DNA of 64,000 bases from Rhodococcus sp. Leaf247 (GCF_001426185.1 NZ_LMRP01000002.1:62157-126156), one strand, 5' to 3'. Counted from the first letter of the stretch, positions 25,015 to 34,328 are shown. Notes: a model not told the origin generated them from the sequence alone. Numbers and translations are program-made.

Positions 25015-27126
25015 GTGACGAACATCGAACGACTACGCCACCTCGCCGGACTGCACGGCGTCGCCACGTCGTACGAGGGCTGGGACAAAGCCCGTCGTGA
25101 CGTGCACGAATCCACGCTGCGGTCCGTGCTCGGCGCTCTCGACGTCAGCACCGACAGCGACGACGACATCGAACTGGCGATCTCCGCGCATGCTGATGCT
25201 CCGTGGCGCCGCACCCTGCCGCCCGTCGTGGTGGTGACGTCGGACGTCACGAGCGCGGACGAGTCGTCGCGCGTCCGAGTCCACGTACCGCACGGAACGG
25301 CCGTCACCGTGACCGTGGAGGTCGAGGACGGAACCACGCGCGACGCCGAGCAGATGGATGTGTGGGTCGATCCTCGGGAGGTCGACGGTGCGCTGGTCGG
25401 GAGAGCGACGTTCGCGGTCCCCGAGGGGCTTCCCCTCGGATGGCACACCCTGCGCGCTCGCGGCGACGAAGGCCTCGACGAGTCGTGCACCCTGGTCGTG
25501 ACGCCGGCCCGTCTGTCCACCACCCGGGCCCTGTCCGACCGTCAGCGGTGGGGCGTACTGGCGCAGCTGTACTCCATCAGGTCGGCGCAGTCGTGGGGAA
25601 TCGGCGACTTCGCCGACCTCGCCGACATGGCGTCGATCCTCGGCGCGGATCACGGCGCCGACTACGTGTTGGTCAATCCCCTCCACGCAGCCGCGCCGCG
25701 GCCCCCGATCGAAGCATCGCCGTACCTGCCGACGACGCGACGGTTCTTCAATCCGCTGTACATCAGGATCGAGAACATCCGCGAGACAGCGATGCTCCCG
25801 CGTGACAAGTACGCACGGATCCGCGACACCGCGCGTCGACTGCATCGCGCGAACTCCCGCACCGACGACCTGGACCGTGACAAGTCGTTCCGCGCGAAAC
25901 TGCGCGCGCTCGAAGCGATCTTCCTCGTTCCGCGGAGCGCCTCGCGCCAGGCTGCCTTCGACGAGTTCCGGGAAGCCGAAGGGATCGGCCTGCGGAACTT
26001 CGCCACCTGGTGCGCACTGACCGAGAAGCTGTCGCCCGGTGACCCTCGCTGGCAGGACAAGGCGGTCGGCCCCGGAACGCCGTGGGTGCGGCGTCAGCAG
26101 GAGAAGCTGGCGCACCGCATCGAGTTCTTCTCCTGGCTGCAGTGGATCTGCGACGAGCAACTGGCCGAGGCGCAGGCCACCGCGCACCGAGCCGGCATGG
26201 AGATCGGCGTCGTCCACGATCTGGCTGTGGGAGTTCAGCTTTCGGGTGCGGACGCCTGGTCGCTGGGTTCGGCGCTGGCCGACGGGGTCACGGTGGGCGC
26301 GCCACCGGACGACTTCAATCAGCAGGGCCAGCAGTGGAATCAGCCTCCGTGGCGCCCGGATCGCTTGGCGGAGTTGGGGTATGCGCCCTACCGGGACATG
26401 CTCCGCACCGTGCTCAAGCACGCAGGCGGACTGCGGGTCGACCACATTCTGGGTCTGTTCCGCCTCTGGTGGATCCCCACCGACGCCGACAGCCCCGCCG
26501 ACGGCACATACGTCACCTACGACCACGAGGCGCTGATCGGCATTCTCGCTCTCGAGGCGGAACTGGCCGGGGCAGTGGTGATCGGCGAAGACCTCGGAGT
26601 CTTCGAGCCCGTCGTCCAGGACTACCTCGCCGAGCGCGGCGTCCTCGGGACGTCCATCCTGTGGTTCGAACGGGACGAGGACGGTCCCATCGCCCCCGAG
26701 AAGTATCGCGAGTTGTGCCTGAGTTCGGTGACGACTCACGACCTCCCGCCCACGGCCGGCTACCTGGCGGGCGAGCACATCGATCTGCGCTCGCGACTCG
26801 GATTGCTCGAGCGGGATGTGGAGGACGAGCGCGAGCAGGACGAGGCTCAGCGCGAGGAGGTGCTGGATCTTGCGCGTGAACGCGGACTGTTGGCGGACGA
26901 CGCCGACACGGGCGAAACGGTGTCTGCGCTGTACCGGCTGATCCAACGCAGCCCGTCGCTGCTCATCGGAGTCGCGCTGGTCGACATGGTGGGCGAGCAC
27001 CGGATCCAGAACCAGCCGGGGACCGACGAGACCCAGTACGAGAACTGGCGGATCCCCCTCGCGGACGGCGCGGGACGCGCCGTCCGCGTGGAGGATCTGC
27101 GACGCGCAGACCCTCTCGTGGAGTAG
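25015..27126 (+). CDS. malQ: 4-alpha-glucanotransferase (amylomaltase)
   Basis: A 703-residue GH77 enzyme that transfers maltooligosaccharyl units during maltodextrin and glycogen metabolism. The first 150 or so residues form the extra N-terminal beta-rich domain found in actinobacterial and enterobacterial MalQ. Then: SWGIGDFADLADMA, HDLAVGVQLSGADAW, GGLRVDHILGLFRLWW (nucleophile Asp), VVIGEDLGVFEP (acid/base Glu) and TTHDLPPTAGYL (third carboxylate). Length is typical of this long form. GTG start at 25015 follows a leaderless-type -10. It ends 4 nt before the convergent flavoprotein; a hairpin inside that neighbour may end its transcript. Confidence 0.95.
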   Translation: MTNIERLRHLAGLHGVATSYEGWDKARRDVHESTLRSVLGALDVSTDSDDDIELAISAHADAPWRRTLPPVVVVTSDVTSADESSRVRVHVPHGTAVTVTVEVEDGTTRDAEQMDVWVDPREVDGALVGRATFAVPEGLPLGWHTLRARGDEGLDESCTLVVTPARLSTTRALSDRQRWGVLAQLYSIRSAQSWGIGDFADLADMASILGADHGADYVLVNPLHAAAPRPPIEASPYLPTTRRFFNPLYIRIENIRETAMLPRDKYARIRDTARRLHRANSRTDDLDRDKSFRAKLRALEAIFLVPRSASRQAAFDEFREAEGIGLRNFATWCALTEKLSPGDPRWQDKAVGPGTPWVRRQQEKLAHRIEFFSWLQWICDEQLAEAQATAHRAGMEIGVVHDLAVGVQLSGADAWSLGSALADGVTVGAPPDDFNQQGQQWNQPPWRPDRLAELGYAPYRDMLRTVLKHAGGLRVDHILGLFRLWWIPTDADSPADGTYVTYDHEALIGILALEAELAGAVVIGEDLGVFEPVVQDYLAERGVLGTSILWFERDEDGPIAPEKYRELCLSSVTTHDLPPTAGYLAGEHIDLRSRLGLLERDVEDEREQDEAQREEVLDLARERGLLADDADTGETVSALYRLIQRSPSLLIGVALVDMVGEHRIQNQPGTDETQYENWRIPLADGAGRAVRVEDLRRADPLVE

Positions 27127-27130
27127 AGAG

Positions 27131-28318
27131 TCAGATCGTGCCGAGCAACGACGCCGACTCGCGGGCGTCGTTGCTTGCCAACAACTCCCGAGCTGTGTCG
27201 AGCCCCTCCCACACGTTCCACATCAGCACTCCGCGCACGATCTTGTCGTCGTCGAGGTAGTAGACGACGCCTTCCTTGCCGGGCGTCTTCCAGTCCTCGA
27301 CCATCGTGAGGTCGGCGCTCATGGTTCCCACGGCCTGGTAGCCGTTGTCGAACACGTCCGAGTAGAAGTACGGCGTGTAGGTGTACGGCTCGGTCGATCC
27401 CGCCATGATCTTGCCGACGGTCTGTCCCATGCTGTTCGCGTTGTCCACGTGCTCGATACGGCGGCGCCCGAGGATCGCGTCCGGGTAGCTGGCCACGTCG
27501 CCGGCGGCGTAGATGTCCGGGTCCGCGGTCCGCAGGAACTCGTCGACGACGATGCCGTTGTCGACGGACAGGCCTGCATCCTCGGCCAACGTCGTGTTCG
27601 GGGCGACACCGAGGCCGAAGACCACCGCATCGGCGTCGATCGTGGAGCCGTCGCTCAGAGTCAGGGAGACCGAGTCACCCTGTCGGCGCCCCGAGTCCAC
27701 CTTCACGCCGGTCTTGACGGTGACACCGTGATCCTCGAAATCCTTCTGGAAGGCCTGCGCGAGATCCGCGGGGAACATGTGTCCCCCGACGACGTCGTCG
27801 CTGCTGACGAAGGTCACGGTCGCGTCGTTCTGGACCAGCGCTGCCGCCAGTTCGGTACCGATGTATCCGCCGCCGACCACGACGACATGGGTGCCGGACG
27901 TCGCCAGTGCGCGCAGTCGCCGGTAGTCCTCGAAGGTGCGGAAGTAGATCACGCGGTCCGACGGCTCGAGATCGAGCTGCCGAGGCGATGCCCCCGTGGC
28001 GAGCAGGAGCGTCGCATAGCGGTAGGTATCCCCCGAGTCGGTGGTCACCGTGTGGGCGTCGCGGTCGATCGCCGTGACCGTCGTCGACAGAATCAGCGTC
28101 GCACCGGTGTCGGCGGTTCCCAGCGGCACCTCGTCCCGGCCGAAGTCGGAGTCGGTCCACAACTTCTTGCTCAACGCCGGCCGTGTGTACGGACCGTCCG
28201 CGTCGGAACCGATGATGGCGATGCTGCCGTTCGAGTCGAGTTCCCTGATGCCTCTGGCCGCGTTGTCCGCCACCATTCCGCCGCCGACGATGACGTAGTC
28301 GTAACTGCTCTCGGACAC
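27131..28318 (-). CDS. FAD-dependent ferredoxin/rubredoxin reductase-like oxidoreductase
   Basis: A 395-residue two-dinucleotide-domain flavoprotein of the ferredoxin-NAD(+) reductase/AIF-like family. The N-terminal FAD motif is VIVGGGMVADNAARGI, the NAD(P) motif VVVGGGYIGTELAAAL lies mid-chain, and AAGDVASYP is the second FAD signature; ATGASPRQL and RPALSKKLW are also typical. The GTG at 28318 is chosen because a purine-rich site (GAGGGG) precedes it; the frame extends further but without support. It normally transfers electrons from NAD(P)H to a ferredoxin or rubredoxin, yet no partner gene is adjacent. It is divergent from a DrrAB-type exporter. Confidence 0.87.
   Translation of the reverse strand: MSESSYDYVIVGGGMVADNAARGIRELDSNGSIAIIGSDADGPYTRPALSKKLWTDSDFGRDEVPLGTADTGATLILSTTVTAIDRDAHTVTTDSGDTYRYATLLLATGASPRQLDLEPSDRVIYFRTFEDYRRLRALATSGTHVVVVGGGYIGTELAAALVQNDATVTFVSSDDVVGGHMFPADLAQAFQKDFEDHGVTVKTGVKVDSGRRQGDSVSLTLSDGSTIDADAVVFGLGVAPNTTLAEDAGLSVDNGIVVDEFLRTADPDIYAAGDVASYPDAILGRRRIEHVDNANSMGQTVGKIMAGSTEPYTYTPYFYSDVFDNGYQAVGTMSADLTMVEDWKTPGKEGVVYYLDDDKIVRGVLMWNVWEGLDTARELLASNDARESASLLGTI
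27144..27175. terminator. Hairpin inside the 3' coding end of the flavoprotein gene
   Basis: AGCAACGACGCC (27144-27155) and GGCGTCGTTGCT (27164-27175) form a perfect 12-bp stem with an 8-nt loop. It lies within the last codons of the leftward oxidoreductase and 18 nt beyond the rightward malQ stop. It could serve as a bidirectional terminator for this convergent pair, although no T-run follows on either side. Confidence 0.5.
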
Positions 28319-28532
28319 GTGGTACCCCTCTTCTGTTCTGGCTTCGGTGCGCACGAGGCCGAGATGGGCCGTGCGTCGCCTGAACTGCGGATAGCCGAAC
28401 GCTCTCTCGGGGAAACGTGCCGTGGTGGGGGCCACGTCCGGTGTCGGTACCCCGTGCTGTGATGAGTTTCCGCGCTGGGCCGAGTCCTCACCTCGAACGC
28501 TCACCGCGTCGTTCGTCCGGAAGGGATCTCAC

Positions 28533-29534
28533 ATGGCTGCACGTGGACCGGGAGGCCCCGCCATCACGGCGGTTGGTCTGACGAAGCGCTACGGGAATGT
28601 CGACGCGCTCGACGGCCTCGACCTCGAAGTACCGGAGGGCACCGTGATGGCCCTGCTGGGCCCCAACGGTGCCGGCAAGACCACCACCATCCGCGTGCTG
28701 ACCACGTTGCTCCGGGCGGATTCGGGCACCGCACACGTCGCGGGGCTCGACGTCGTCGCCGATGCCGCGGAGCTCCGCTCACGCATCGGGGTGTCCGGGC
28801 AGTACTCGGCGGTGGACGAGTACCTGACGGGCTTCGAGAACCTCGACATGGTGGGCCGGCTGTACCACCTGGGCAAGAAGCGCAGTCGTGACCGCGCCCG
28901 CGAACTGCTCGAACGCTTCGATCTGGTCGACGCGGCGGACCGGCCGGTCAAGGGATATTCGGGCGGTATGCGACGCAGGCTCGACCTGGCGGGTGCGCTG
29001 GTCGCCGACCCGCCCGTTCTGTTCCTGGACGAGCCCACGACGGGGCTCGATCCACGTGCGCGGCTCGAACTCTGGTCGGTCATCGAGGAACTGGTCGAGG
29101 GCGGGACCACGTTGCTGCTCACCACCCAGTACCTGGAAGAAGCCGATCAGCTGGCCGATCAGATCGCCGTCATCGACCGCGGGCGCGTGATCGAACGCGG
29201 CACCGCCGACGAACTGAAGTCCCGAGTCGGAGGCTCGCGGCTCGACTTCGTCCTGGCCGACGAGGCAGACCTCTCGACCGCCGCGTCGGTGATGGAGCGG
29301 TTCGCCCCCGGCCAGGTCACACAGGACGCCGCGTCCCGGCACCTGACCGTCGGCGCCGAGGACGGCACGACGACGTTCGTCGACGCTCTGGTGCTTCTCC
29401 GTGAGAACGGGGTCACTCCCGTGGACGCGTCGCTGGGCAAGCCCAGCCTGGACGACGTGTTCCTTTCTCTCACCGGACACGACTCGAGCCGACCCGACAC
29501 CACCAGCCCCGCGACGACGAAGGAGTCGAGATGA
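28533..29534 (+). CDS. ABC exporter ATPase, daunorubicin resistance DrrA-like
   Basis: A 333-residue ATPase. Walker A GPNGAGKTTT, Q-loop around VSGQYSAVDEYLTG, signature YSGGMRRRLDLA, Walker [13 protein letters not shown] and H-loop LLTTQYLEEADQLAD are intact. The last 100 residues form the DrrA-type C-terminal regulatory domain. The ATG at 28533 is preceded by GGAAGGGAT. It overlaps the permease gene by ATGA. By family it exports a hydrophobic drug or lipid, the two genes forming one complex. No biosynthetic cluster is adjacent, so a general efflux role is likely. Confidence 0.9.
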   Translation: MAARGPGGPAITAVGLTKRYGNVDALDGLDLEVPEGTVMALLGPNGAGKTTTIRVLTTLLRADSGTAHVAGLDVVADAAELRSRIGVSGQYSAVDEYLTGFENLDMVGRLYHLGKKRSRDRARELLERFDLVDAADRPVKGYSGGMRRRLDLAGALVADPPVLFLDEPTTGLDPRARLELWSVIEELVEGGTTLLLTTQYLEEADQLADQIAVIDRGRVIERGTADELKSRVGGSRLDFVLADEADLSTAASVMERFAPGQVTQDAASRHLTVGAEDGTTTFVDALVLLRENGVTPVDASLGKPSLDDVFLSLTGHDSSRPDTTSPATTKESR

Positions 29535-30337
29535 CCAGCTCCGCAGCAGTGGCACTCAGCGACGGAGCCACCATCGCGAGGCGAAACCTGATCAAGATCA
29601 AGCGGGTACCGGACCTCATCGTGTTCACGCTGCTGTCGCCGATCATGTTCGTCCTGGTCTTCGCCTACATCTTCGGATCGGCCATCGAGATTCCCGGCAT
29701 GTCGTACCGCGAGTTCCTCATCGCCGGCATTTTCGCGCAGACGGTGATCTTCGGGTCCACGTGGACGGGACTCGGGCTCGCCGAGGACATGCAGAAGGGC
29801 ATCATCGACCGGTTCCGCTCGTTGCCGATGGCACCGTCCGCAGTCCTGGTAGGGCGGACCAGCAGCGACATCATCATCAACGTCATCAGCCTGGTGGTGA
29901 TGTCTCTGACGGGCCTTCTCGTCGGATGGCGTATCCGGTCGTCGTTCTGGGAGGCAGTCGGCGGTTTCGCCTTGCTCCTGCTCTTCGCCTACGCGCTGTC
30001 GTGGGTGATGGCGGTGATCGGTTTGTGGATCCGGACACCGGAGGTATTCAACAACGCCAGCTTCATCGTCATCTTCCCGCTGACCTTCATCGCGAACACG
30101 TTCGTGCAGAGTCAGGACCTGCCGGGCATTCTGCAACCGATCGCGGAATGGAATCCTGTCTCTGCCATCACCCAGGCCAGCCGCGTGCTGTTCGGGAACA
30201 CGAATCCGACCATGCCGCCTCCCGATGCGTGGCCGCTCCAGCATCCGGTTCTGGCCACTCTGGGCTGGTCGATCCTGATTCTGGTCATCTTCGTGCCCTT
30301 CGCGATCAACCGGTACAAGAATGCTGTCAGCCGCTGA
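29531..30337 (+). CDS. ABC-2 type exporter permease, DrrB-like
   Basis: A 268-residue membrane protein with about six predicted helices of the ABC-2 permease family. The N-terminal RRNLIKIKRVPDLIVFTLLSPIMFVLVFAYIFG and the conserved middle section ending FPLTFIANTFVQSQDLPGILQPIAEWNPVSAITQASR match the DrrB group. Start overlaps the ATPase stop (ATGA), so it is the dedicated partner. It is followed by 62 nt and then the DUF2079 gene, which appears to have its own promoter. Confidence 0.9.
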   Translation: MTSSAAVALSDGATIARRNLIKIKRVPDLIVFTLLSPIMFVLVFAYIFGSAIEIPGMSYREFLIAGIFAQTVIFGSTWTGLGLAEDMQKGIIDRFRSLPMAPSAVLVGRTSSDIIINVISLVVMSLTGLLVGWRIRSSFWEAVGGFALLLLFAYALSWVMAVIGLWIRTPEVFNNASFIVIFPLTFIANTFVQSQDLPGILQPIAEWNPVSAITQASRVLFGNTNPTMPPPDAWPLQHPVLATLGWSILILVIFVPFAINRYKNAVSR

Positions 30338-30387
30338 TCCAGCATCGGCTACTGCAATCACGGCCCGATAACCGCGCAGTCGTGTAA

Positions 30388-30393
30388 TACCTT
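30388..30393 (+). promoter_or_regulatory. Candidate -10 box TACCTT (leaderless DUF2079 gene)
   Basis: TANNNT hexamer 6 nt before the GTG at 30400; an overlapping TAATAC is an alternative. No ribosome site is seen. Confidence 0.4.
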
Positions 30394-30399
30394 TGATTC

Positions 30400-31866
30400 G
30401 TGACGGCTACATCTTCTTCCAGTGTCGTGGCCGCGGAATCGTCCGCGGCCGCGTCTCGTCGTCGCCCGTCCGTCCGCACCGCGGCAGCCCGCGTACGCCG
30501 CGCAGACGTCGCGATCCCGGCCGTCGCCTTCCTGCTACTCGCCCCGCTGTACTCCGCGTTGTCCGTCGTCGGCCAGCATCAACTCCGCACGTCGGGCTTC
30601 GACCTGGGGATCTTCGTCCAACAGATCGCGTCGTACTCTCGGCTCGAGGCGCCGACGTCGGACCTCCTCGGCACGGGCTACAACACGCTCGGCGACCACT
30701 TCTCACCGATCACCGTGCTGTTGGCACCGTTCTACCGCCTCGTCCCCAGCCCCGAGACGCTGCTCGTGGCCCAGGGAATTCTCTTCGCGCTCGGCGTCGT
30801 GCCTCTCACTCGCTGGGCTCTGCGCAGCCTCGGGAGAACCGCCGCCGTCGTCGTCGCGCTGGGGTACGGGTTGTCCTGGGGACTGCAGTCGGCCCTCAAT
30901 TTCGATTTCCACGAGATCGCGTTCGGCGTGCCACTCATGGCTTTCGCGATGGCCGCCCTGGGCGAAGGTCGATGGCGCACGGCGCTGGCGTGGACGCTGC
31001 CCCTCGTCTTCGTCAAGGAGGACATGGGCCTGACCGTCATCGTCATCGGCGCACTCGTGGCGTGGTGGACGACCGGTCGAACCCGCGTCCTAGGGCTTGC
31101 AACGGCGGCGTGGGGTGCAGCGTGGACCGTTCTGGCCGTCGGAGTCATCATTCCGATGCTGAGCGCGGACGACGAGTACGGCCAGGGTTCCAAACTCCCA
31201 CCTCTCGGCGAAGGCATCGCCGATACGACGCACGGCCTGGTCAGCGGTGATTCCCGCGCTGCCACGGTGTTGCTGCTCCTCGCGATCACCGGGTTCGCTG
31301 CGCTGCGATCACCGCTCACACTCGTCGCCGTTCCGACGGTCGCGTGGCGGTTCCTCAGCGACAACACCAACTTCTGGAAGCCGATCTTCCACTACAACGC
31401 CCTCTTGATGCCCATCCTCTTCGCCGCACTGATCGACGCGCTGGTGCGAGGCCGGCGGGACATGCATCTGTCGAAGCGAGCCGAGCGCGTCGTGTTGGCG
31501 ACCGTCGCCCTGGTCGCCGTGGTCGCGCTACCGTTCCAACCACTCGCGAGACTCGCCAACTCCGACGGCTGGCGGGTCGACCCCCAGGTCGTCACCATGC
31601 AGTCGATCTCGGAGCAGATTCCGCCCGGCGACCGTGTGGCGGCCTCGAACAACCTGGTCCCTCAGCTGGTGTCGGATCACCCCGTCACCGTGTTCCCCCA
31701 GCGAGCCACCGACTCCACGGTGCCCGACTGGATCGTCGTCAACATGGGTCGACCCCCCGGCTGGCCGAAGGATCGCGCCGGGGACAACACGGCCATCAGT
31801 GCCGCGCTCGCCGACGGCTACCGCGTGGTGTCGGACGTGAACGGCATCCTGCTCCTGCGTCGATGA
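30400..31866 (+). CDS. DUF2079 integral membrane protein
   Basis: A 488-residue polytopic membrane protein. After a Ser/Ala/Arg-rich cytosolic start come about ten predicted helices. TSGFDLGIFVQQI, GDHFSPITVLLAPFYRLVPSPETLLV and FDFHEIAFGVPLMAFAM are DUF2079 hallmarks; the family resembles lipid-linked glycosyltransferases of the GT-C type with an Asp in the first outer loop, though no reaction is established. The final 90 residues form a soluble domain with SEQIPPGDRVAASNNLVPQLVSDHPVTVFP. It is convergent with the secreted Pro-rich gene (4 nt between stops). Confidence 0.82.
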   Translation: MTATSSSSVVAAESSAAASRRRPSVRTAAARVRRADVAIPAVAFLLLAPLYSALSVVGQHQLRTSGFDLGIFVQQIASYSRLEAPTSDLLGTGYNTLGDHFSPITVLLAPFYRLVPSPETLLVAQGILFALGVVPLTRWALRSLGRTAAVVVALGYGLSWGLQSALNFDFHEIAFGVPLMAFAMAALGEGRWRTALAWTLPLVFVKEDMGLTVIVIGALVAWWTTGRTRVLGLATAAWGAAWTVLAVGVIIPMLSADDEYGQGSKLPPLGEGIADTTHGLVSGDSRAATVLLLLAITGFAALRSPLTLVAVPTVAWRFLSDNTNFWKPIFHYNALLMPILFAALIDALVRGRRDMHLSKRAERVVLATVALVAVVALPFQPLARLANSDGWRVDPQVVTMQSISEQIPPGDRVAASNNLVPQLVSDHPVTVFPQRATDSTVPDWIVVNMGRPPGWPKDRAGDNTAISAALADGYRVVSDVNGILLLRR

Positions 31867-31870
31867 CGCG

Positions 31871-32818
31871 CTAGCGACCCGGCACAGGGTTCGTCCAGCC
31901 GGGATTCGTCCGGTCGGAATTCGGCGAGCTGCTGCGGTCGGACGACGGGTGCACCGACTGCGCGCTGGTGTCCGCCGTCGACGGGGGCGGCGACGGGTTG
32001 CTCATCGTTGCCGCGCGACCCGCGTCCTGCGGCACGGTGTCCGTGTCGTCGTCACCGGGCGGCGGTGACGGAGGATCTACGGGATCACGGTCGGGGTCCG
32101 GCCCGGAATGGGGCGTCGGCCCGCCGGAATGCACCTGAGGCGTGGGCGGAAGTGGGGCCGGGCCCGGTCCGGGAGCCGGCTCGGGCCGGTCCGGCTCGCG
32201 ACGGCGCTCGGGTGCCACCGCTGCCGGCAGCGTCTCCGGCGCGGGCTCGGGCACCACGACGGGTTCGTCCTCTGCGGGGACCACCGGCGCGGGAGCGGCC
32301 GGGGCGGCATCGGTCGGCGGGGCAGCCGTCGGCGGGGCAGCGGTCGGCGGTGCAGCGTCGAGGGGCGGCGCGGGGGCTACTGCCGCCGGGGGCGGGGTGA
32401 TGCCGGGGATCTCGAACGGCAGCGGCGGCAACTGCCAGACGAAGGGGGCGGGCGCCGTGCCGTTCTGAACTGCGGCAGCCTGCTCCTCCCGTCGCTCCTG
32501 ACGGGCGTCGGCGTCCCTCTTCTCCTGCGCCTCGGCCTCCGCGGCGGCCTCGTCCGCTGCCTTCTGCTCCTTCTCGCGCGCTGCGTCCTCCGCGGCAAGT
32601 TCCTTCGCCGACAGATCCTCCCGGCGACGCTTTTCCGCCAACTTCTCCGCCGACGTCATCGACGCATCGGGCGAGGTCGAGGTCGGCGCGGCAGACGCCG
32701 TGGGCGCGAGCGTGACCGACGCGCACGTCAGCAGGCCCCACGTCCCGACCACCATCGCGCCCGCCATCAGTCCTGGCACGACACCCGGTCGACGTGTGGT
32801 GGGAAGGCGGTGCGTCAT
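31871..32818 (-). CDS. Secreted Ala/Pro-rich low-complexity protein
   Basis: A 315-residue protein with a Sec-type signal peptide (basic start, hydrophobic core, predicted cleavage after APTASA near residue 43). Next is a highly charged helical Glu/Lys/Ala segment (about 55-120), then a long Pro/Ala-rich disordered region including a short tandem repeat of TAAPP units, then a Ser/Pro/Asp-rich tail. Composition suggests a cell-wall-spanning or surface-exposed protein; no enzymatic domain is seen. The ATG at 32818 is chosen since the signal peptide starts there. It lies 49 nt downstream of the MinD-like membrane protein gene on the same strand, suggesting a two-gene envelope unit. Confidence 0.68.
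   Translation of the reverse strand: MTHRLPTTRRPGVVPGLMAGAMVVGTWGLLTCASVTLAPTASAAPTSTSPDASMTSAEKLAEKRRREDLSAKELAAEDAAREKEQKAADEAAAEAEAQEKRDADARQERREEQAAAVQNGTAPAPFVWQLPPLPFEIPGITPPPAAVAPAPPLDAAPPTAAPPTAAPPTDAAPAAPAPVVPAEDEPVVVPEPAPETLPAAVAPERRREPDRPEPAPGPGPAPLPPTPQVHSGGPTPHSGPDPDRDPVDPPSPPPGDDDTDTVPQDAGRAATMSNPSPPPSTADTSAQSVHPSSDRSSSPNSDRTNPGWTNPVPGR
32313..32357. repeat. Three 15-bp tandem repeats in coding sequence
   Basis: Three consecutive copies of GTCGGCGGGGCAGCC with one or two changes. On the coding strand they encode TAAPP-type pentapeptides in the Pro-rich region of the secreted protein. Likely to vary in copy number between strains. Confidence 0.7.
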
Positions 32819-32867
32819 GACTGTGGTCTCTTTCGACGAGAGGCTCGGATGAATGGTGAACGGGCAG

Positions 32868-34328
32868 TCACGAGGGAGGACACACGCCCGTGCAGTCGAT
32901 CTTGCGCACGATCTCGAACCCGTCGACACCGTCCCTGACGGTGAACTGCTGGTCGTACCGGAAGTCGCGCCCGTCGGGAAGCGTCAGGGTCAGCACGGCA
33001 TCGAACACCGAGGCATTCGCCGTCGCCGTGATGTCGATGCGGTGACGAATCGCCGGGTCGACGGCGTCGATGGAGCGCTGCAGGTCGGCGACGGCCGACG
33101 CGTCCCCACCGGTCTCGGACAGATCCCACAACGCCGCGGCGGCCGTGGCATCTCGGTCGCGGTAGTACAGATCGTCGTAATGGGTGATCACCGCGGGTCC
33201 GCTGGCCCGTGTCGGGTCCACTGCCGGAGCGGCAGGTGTCGACACCGACTGCGATGTGGTGGCGGCAACCGGGTCGGCCTGCCGCAGCATCACCGTCGCA
33301 GCGAGACCTCCGACCACGGTCAGTGCTACCAGCGCTGCGAGAACGGGAAGTCGGCCCGACCGTCGCCGGCGGACGGTGTCGGACGAGCGTGCCCGCAACG
33401 TCGCCGTGGTGACGTCGAACGACGACGACGGTGCCGCGACATTCGACAGGGTGTCACCGGACCGGTCGATATCGTGATCCTCGCGCCGAACGGGTCCCCG
33501 CGGACGGGTGACGACAGCGGCGACGTGCGACCACGCGCGGCGGACGTCGGCATCGGTCTCGCGGCGATCCGGCGAGGCAACCGGAGGCACGTCGAGCACG
33601 GTCCGGACTCCGGCTTCTCCGAGTGTCCGGCGGATGTCGGTGGATCCGGGACTCGACATCGACTGTGTCGCATCATATTTGACGACGACAACGCGCTCGG
33701 TCCAGTGAGCGTGTCCGGATTCCCTCAGCTCGTCGAGGACGGTGACCACTCTCTCGGCGGCATCCTCGGCGTGGGGCATCGGGAAGACGACGACGTCGGC
33801 CCCGTCGAGGAGGCGCAGGAACGACGGCTGGCCATGGCGGGCGTGAACGACGACGGTCTGACGATGGTGCGTCAGCACGGTGAGGACATCTTCGATCTCG
33901 AGGTCGCCCAGCGGGGGTGCGTCGGCGGACAGGACCTCGTGCCCGCGCGCGCCGTGGTCGAGATAGAGGGACAGCGCGCGGGGGTCGCATTCGGGCGACA
34001 GGAGATCGTCGGCGTCCGCGGCGATGCGGCGAGCGGGTGAGTCTGACTGCTGCTCACCGGCGAGATCCCACGCGACGACACCACCGGGGCGATGCTCACC
34101 GACAGCGGCGGCCAACTCGCGAAGCGTGTCGACGCTCCAGTTTCTGTGCAGACCCAATTCGGCGACCACGATGCGATGCCGAACCGGGAGAGCGCCCGCG
34201 AGGATCCTCGAGTCGTTCCGATCGATGCCCGAATCGGCAGAACCGGACGGACTGGCCAGCGAGGCGAATCTGCGCATGCGATCGTGCCCGGCGCCGCGAG
34301 GAGACTCCCTGTCGAGGAATGTCGCCAT
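32868..34328 (-). CDS. Degenerate MinD/ParA-like protein with one membrane helix and an outer domain
   Basis: A 486-residue protein with three parts. Residues about 50-275 resemble a MinD/ParA-type NTPase (HRIVVAELGLHRNWSV, VVAWDLAGE, TVVVHARHG, GADVVVFPMPH, RVVVVKYDA), but the KGGVGKT phosphate loop is missing, replaced by LGLHRNWSV. A basic linker (RRRRSGR) leads to a single transmembrane helix at about 327-348. Residues 349-486 form an outer domain with DDLYYRDRDATAAAALWDLS and DGVDGFEIVRKIDCTGVC. The ATG at 34328 has no clear ribosome site, so the start may be further in (ATG at 34277). The likely role is a structural or scaffold protein; its partner may be the secreted Pro-rich protein encoded next. 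Confidence 0.6.
   Translation of the reverse strand: MATFLDRESPRGAGHDRMRRFASLASPSGSADSGIDRNDSRILAGALPVRHRIVVAELGLHRNWSVDTLRELAAAVGEHRPGGVVAWDLAGEQQSDSPARRIAADADDLLSPECDPRALSLYLDHGARGHEVLSADAPPLGDLEIEDVLTVLTHHRQTVVVHARHGQPSFLRLLDGADVVVFPMPHAEDAAERVVTVLDELRESGHAHWTERVVVVKYDATQSMSSPGSTDIRRTLGEAGVRTVLDVPPVASPDRRETDADVRRAWSHVAAVVTRPRGPVRREDHDIDRSGDTLSNVAAPSSSFDVTTATLRARSSDTVRRRRSGRLPVLAALVALTVVGGLAATVMLRQADPVAATTSQSVSTPAAPAVDPTRASGPAVITHYDDLYYRDRDATAAAALWDLSETGGDASAVADLQRSIDAVDPAIRHRIDITATANASVFDAVLTLTLPDGRDFRYDQQFTVRDGVDGFEIVRKIDCTGVCPPS

Noticed and set aside
32281-32400. Repeated GC-rich units that could suggest a CRISPR-like or structural repeat
   Set aside because: They are tandem codon repeats for Ala/Pro/Thr in a secreted protein, without spacers.
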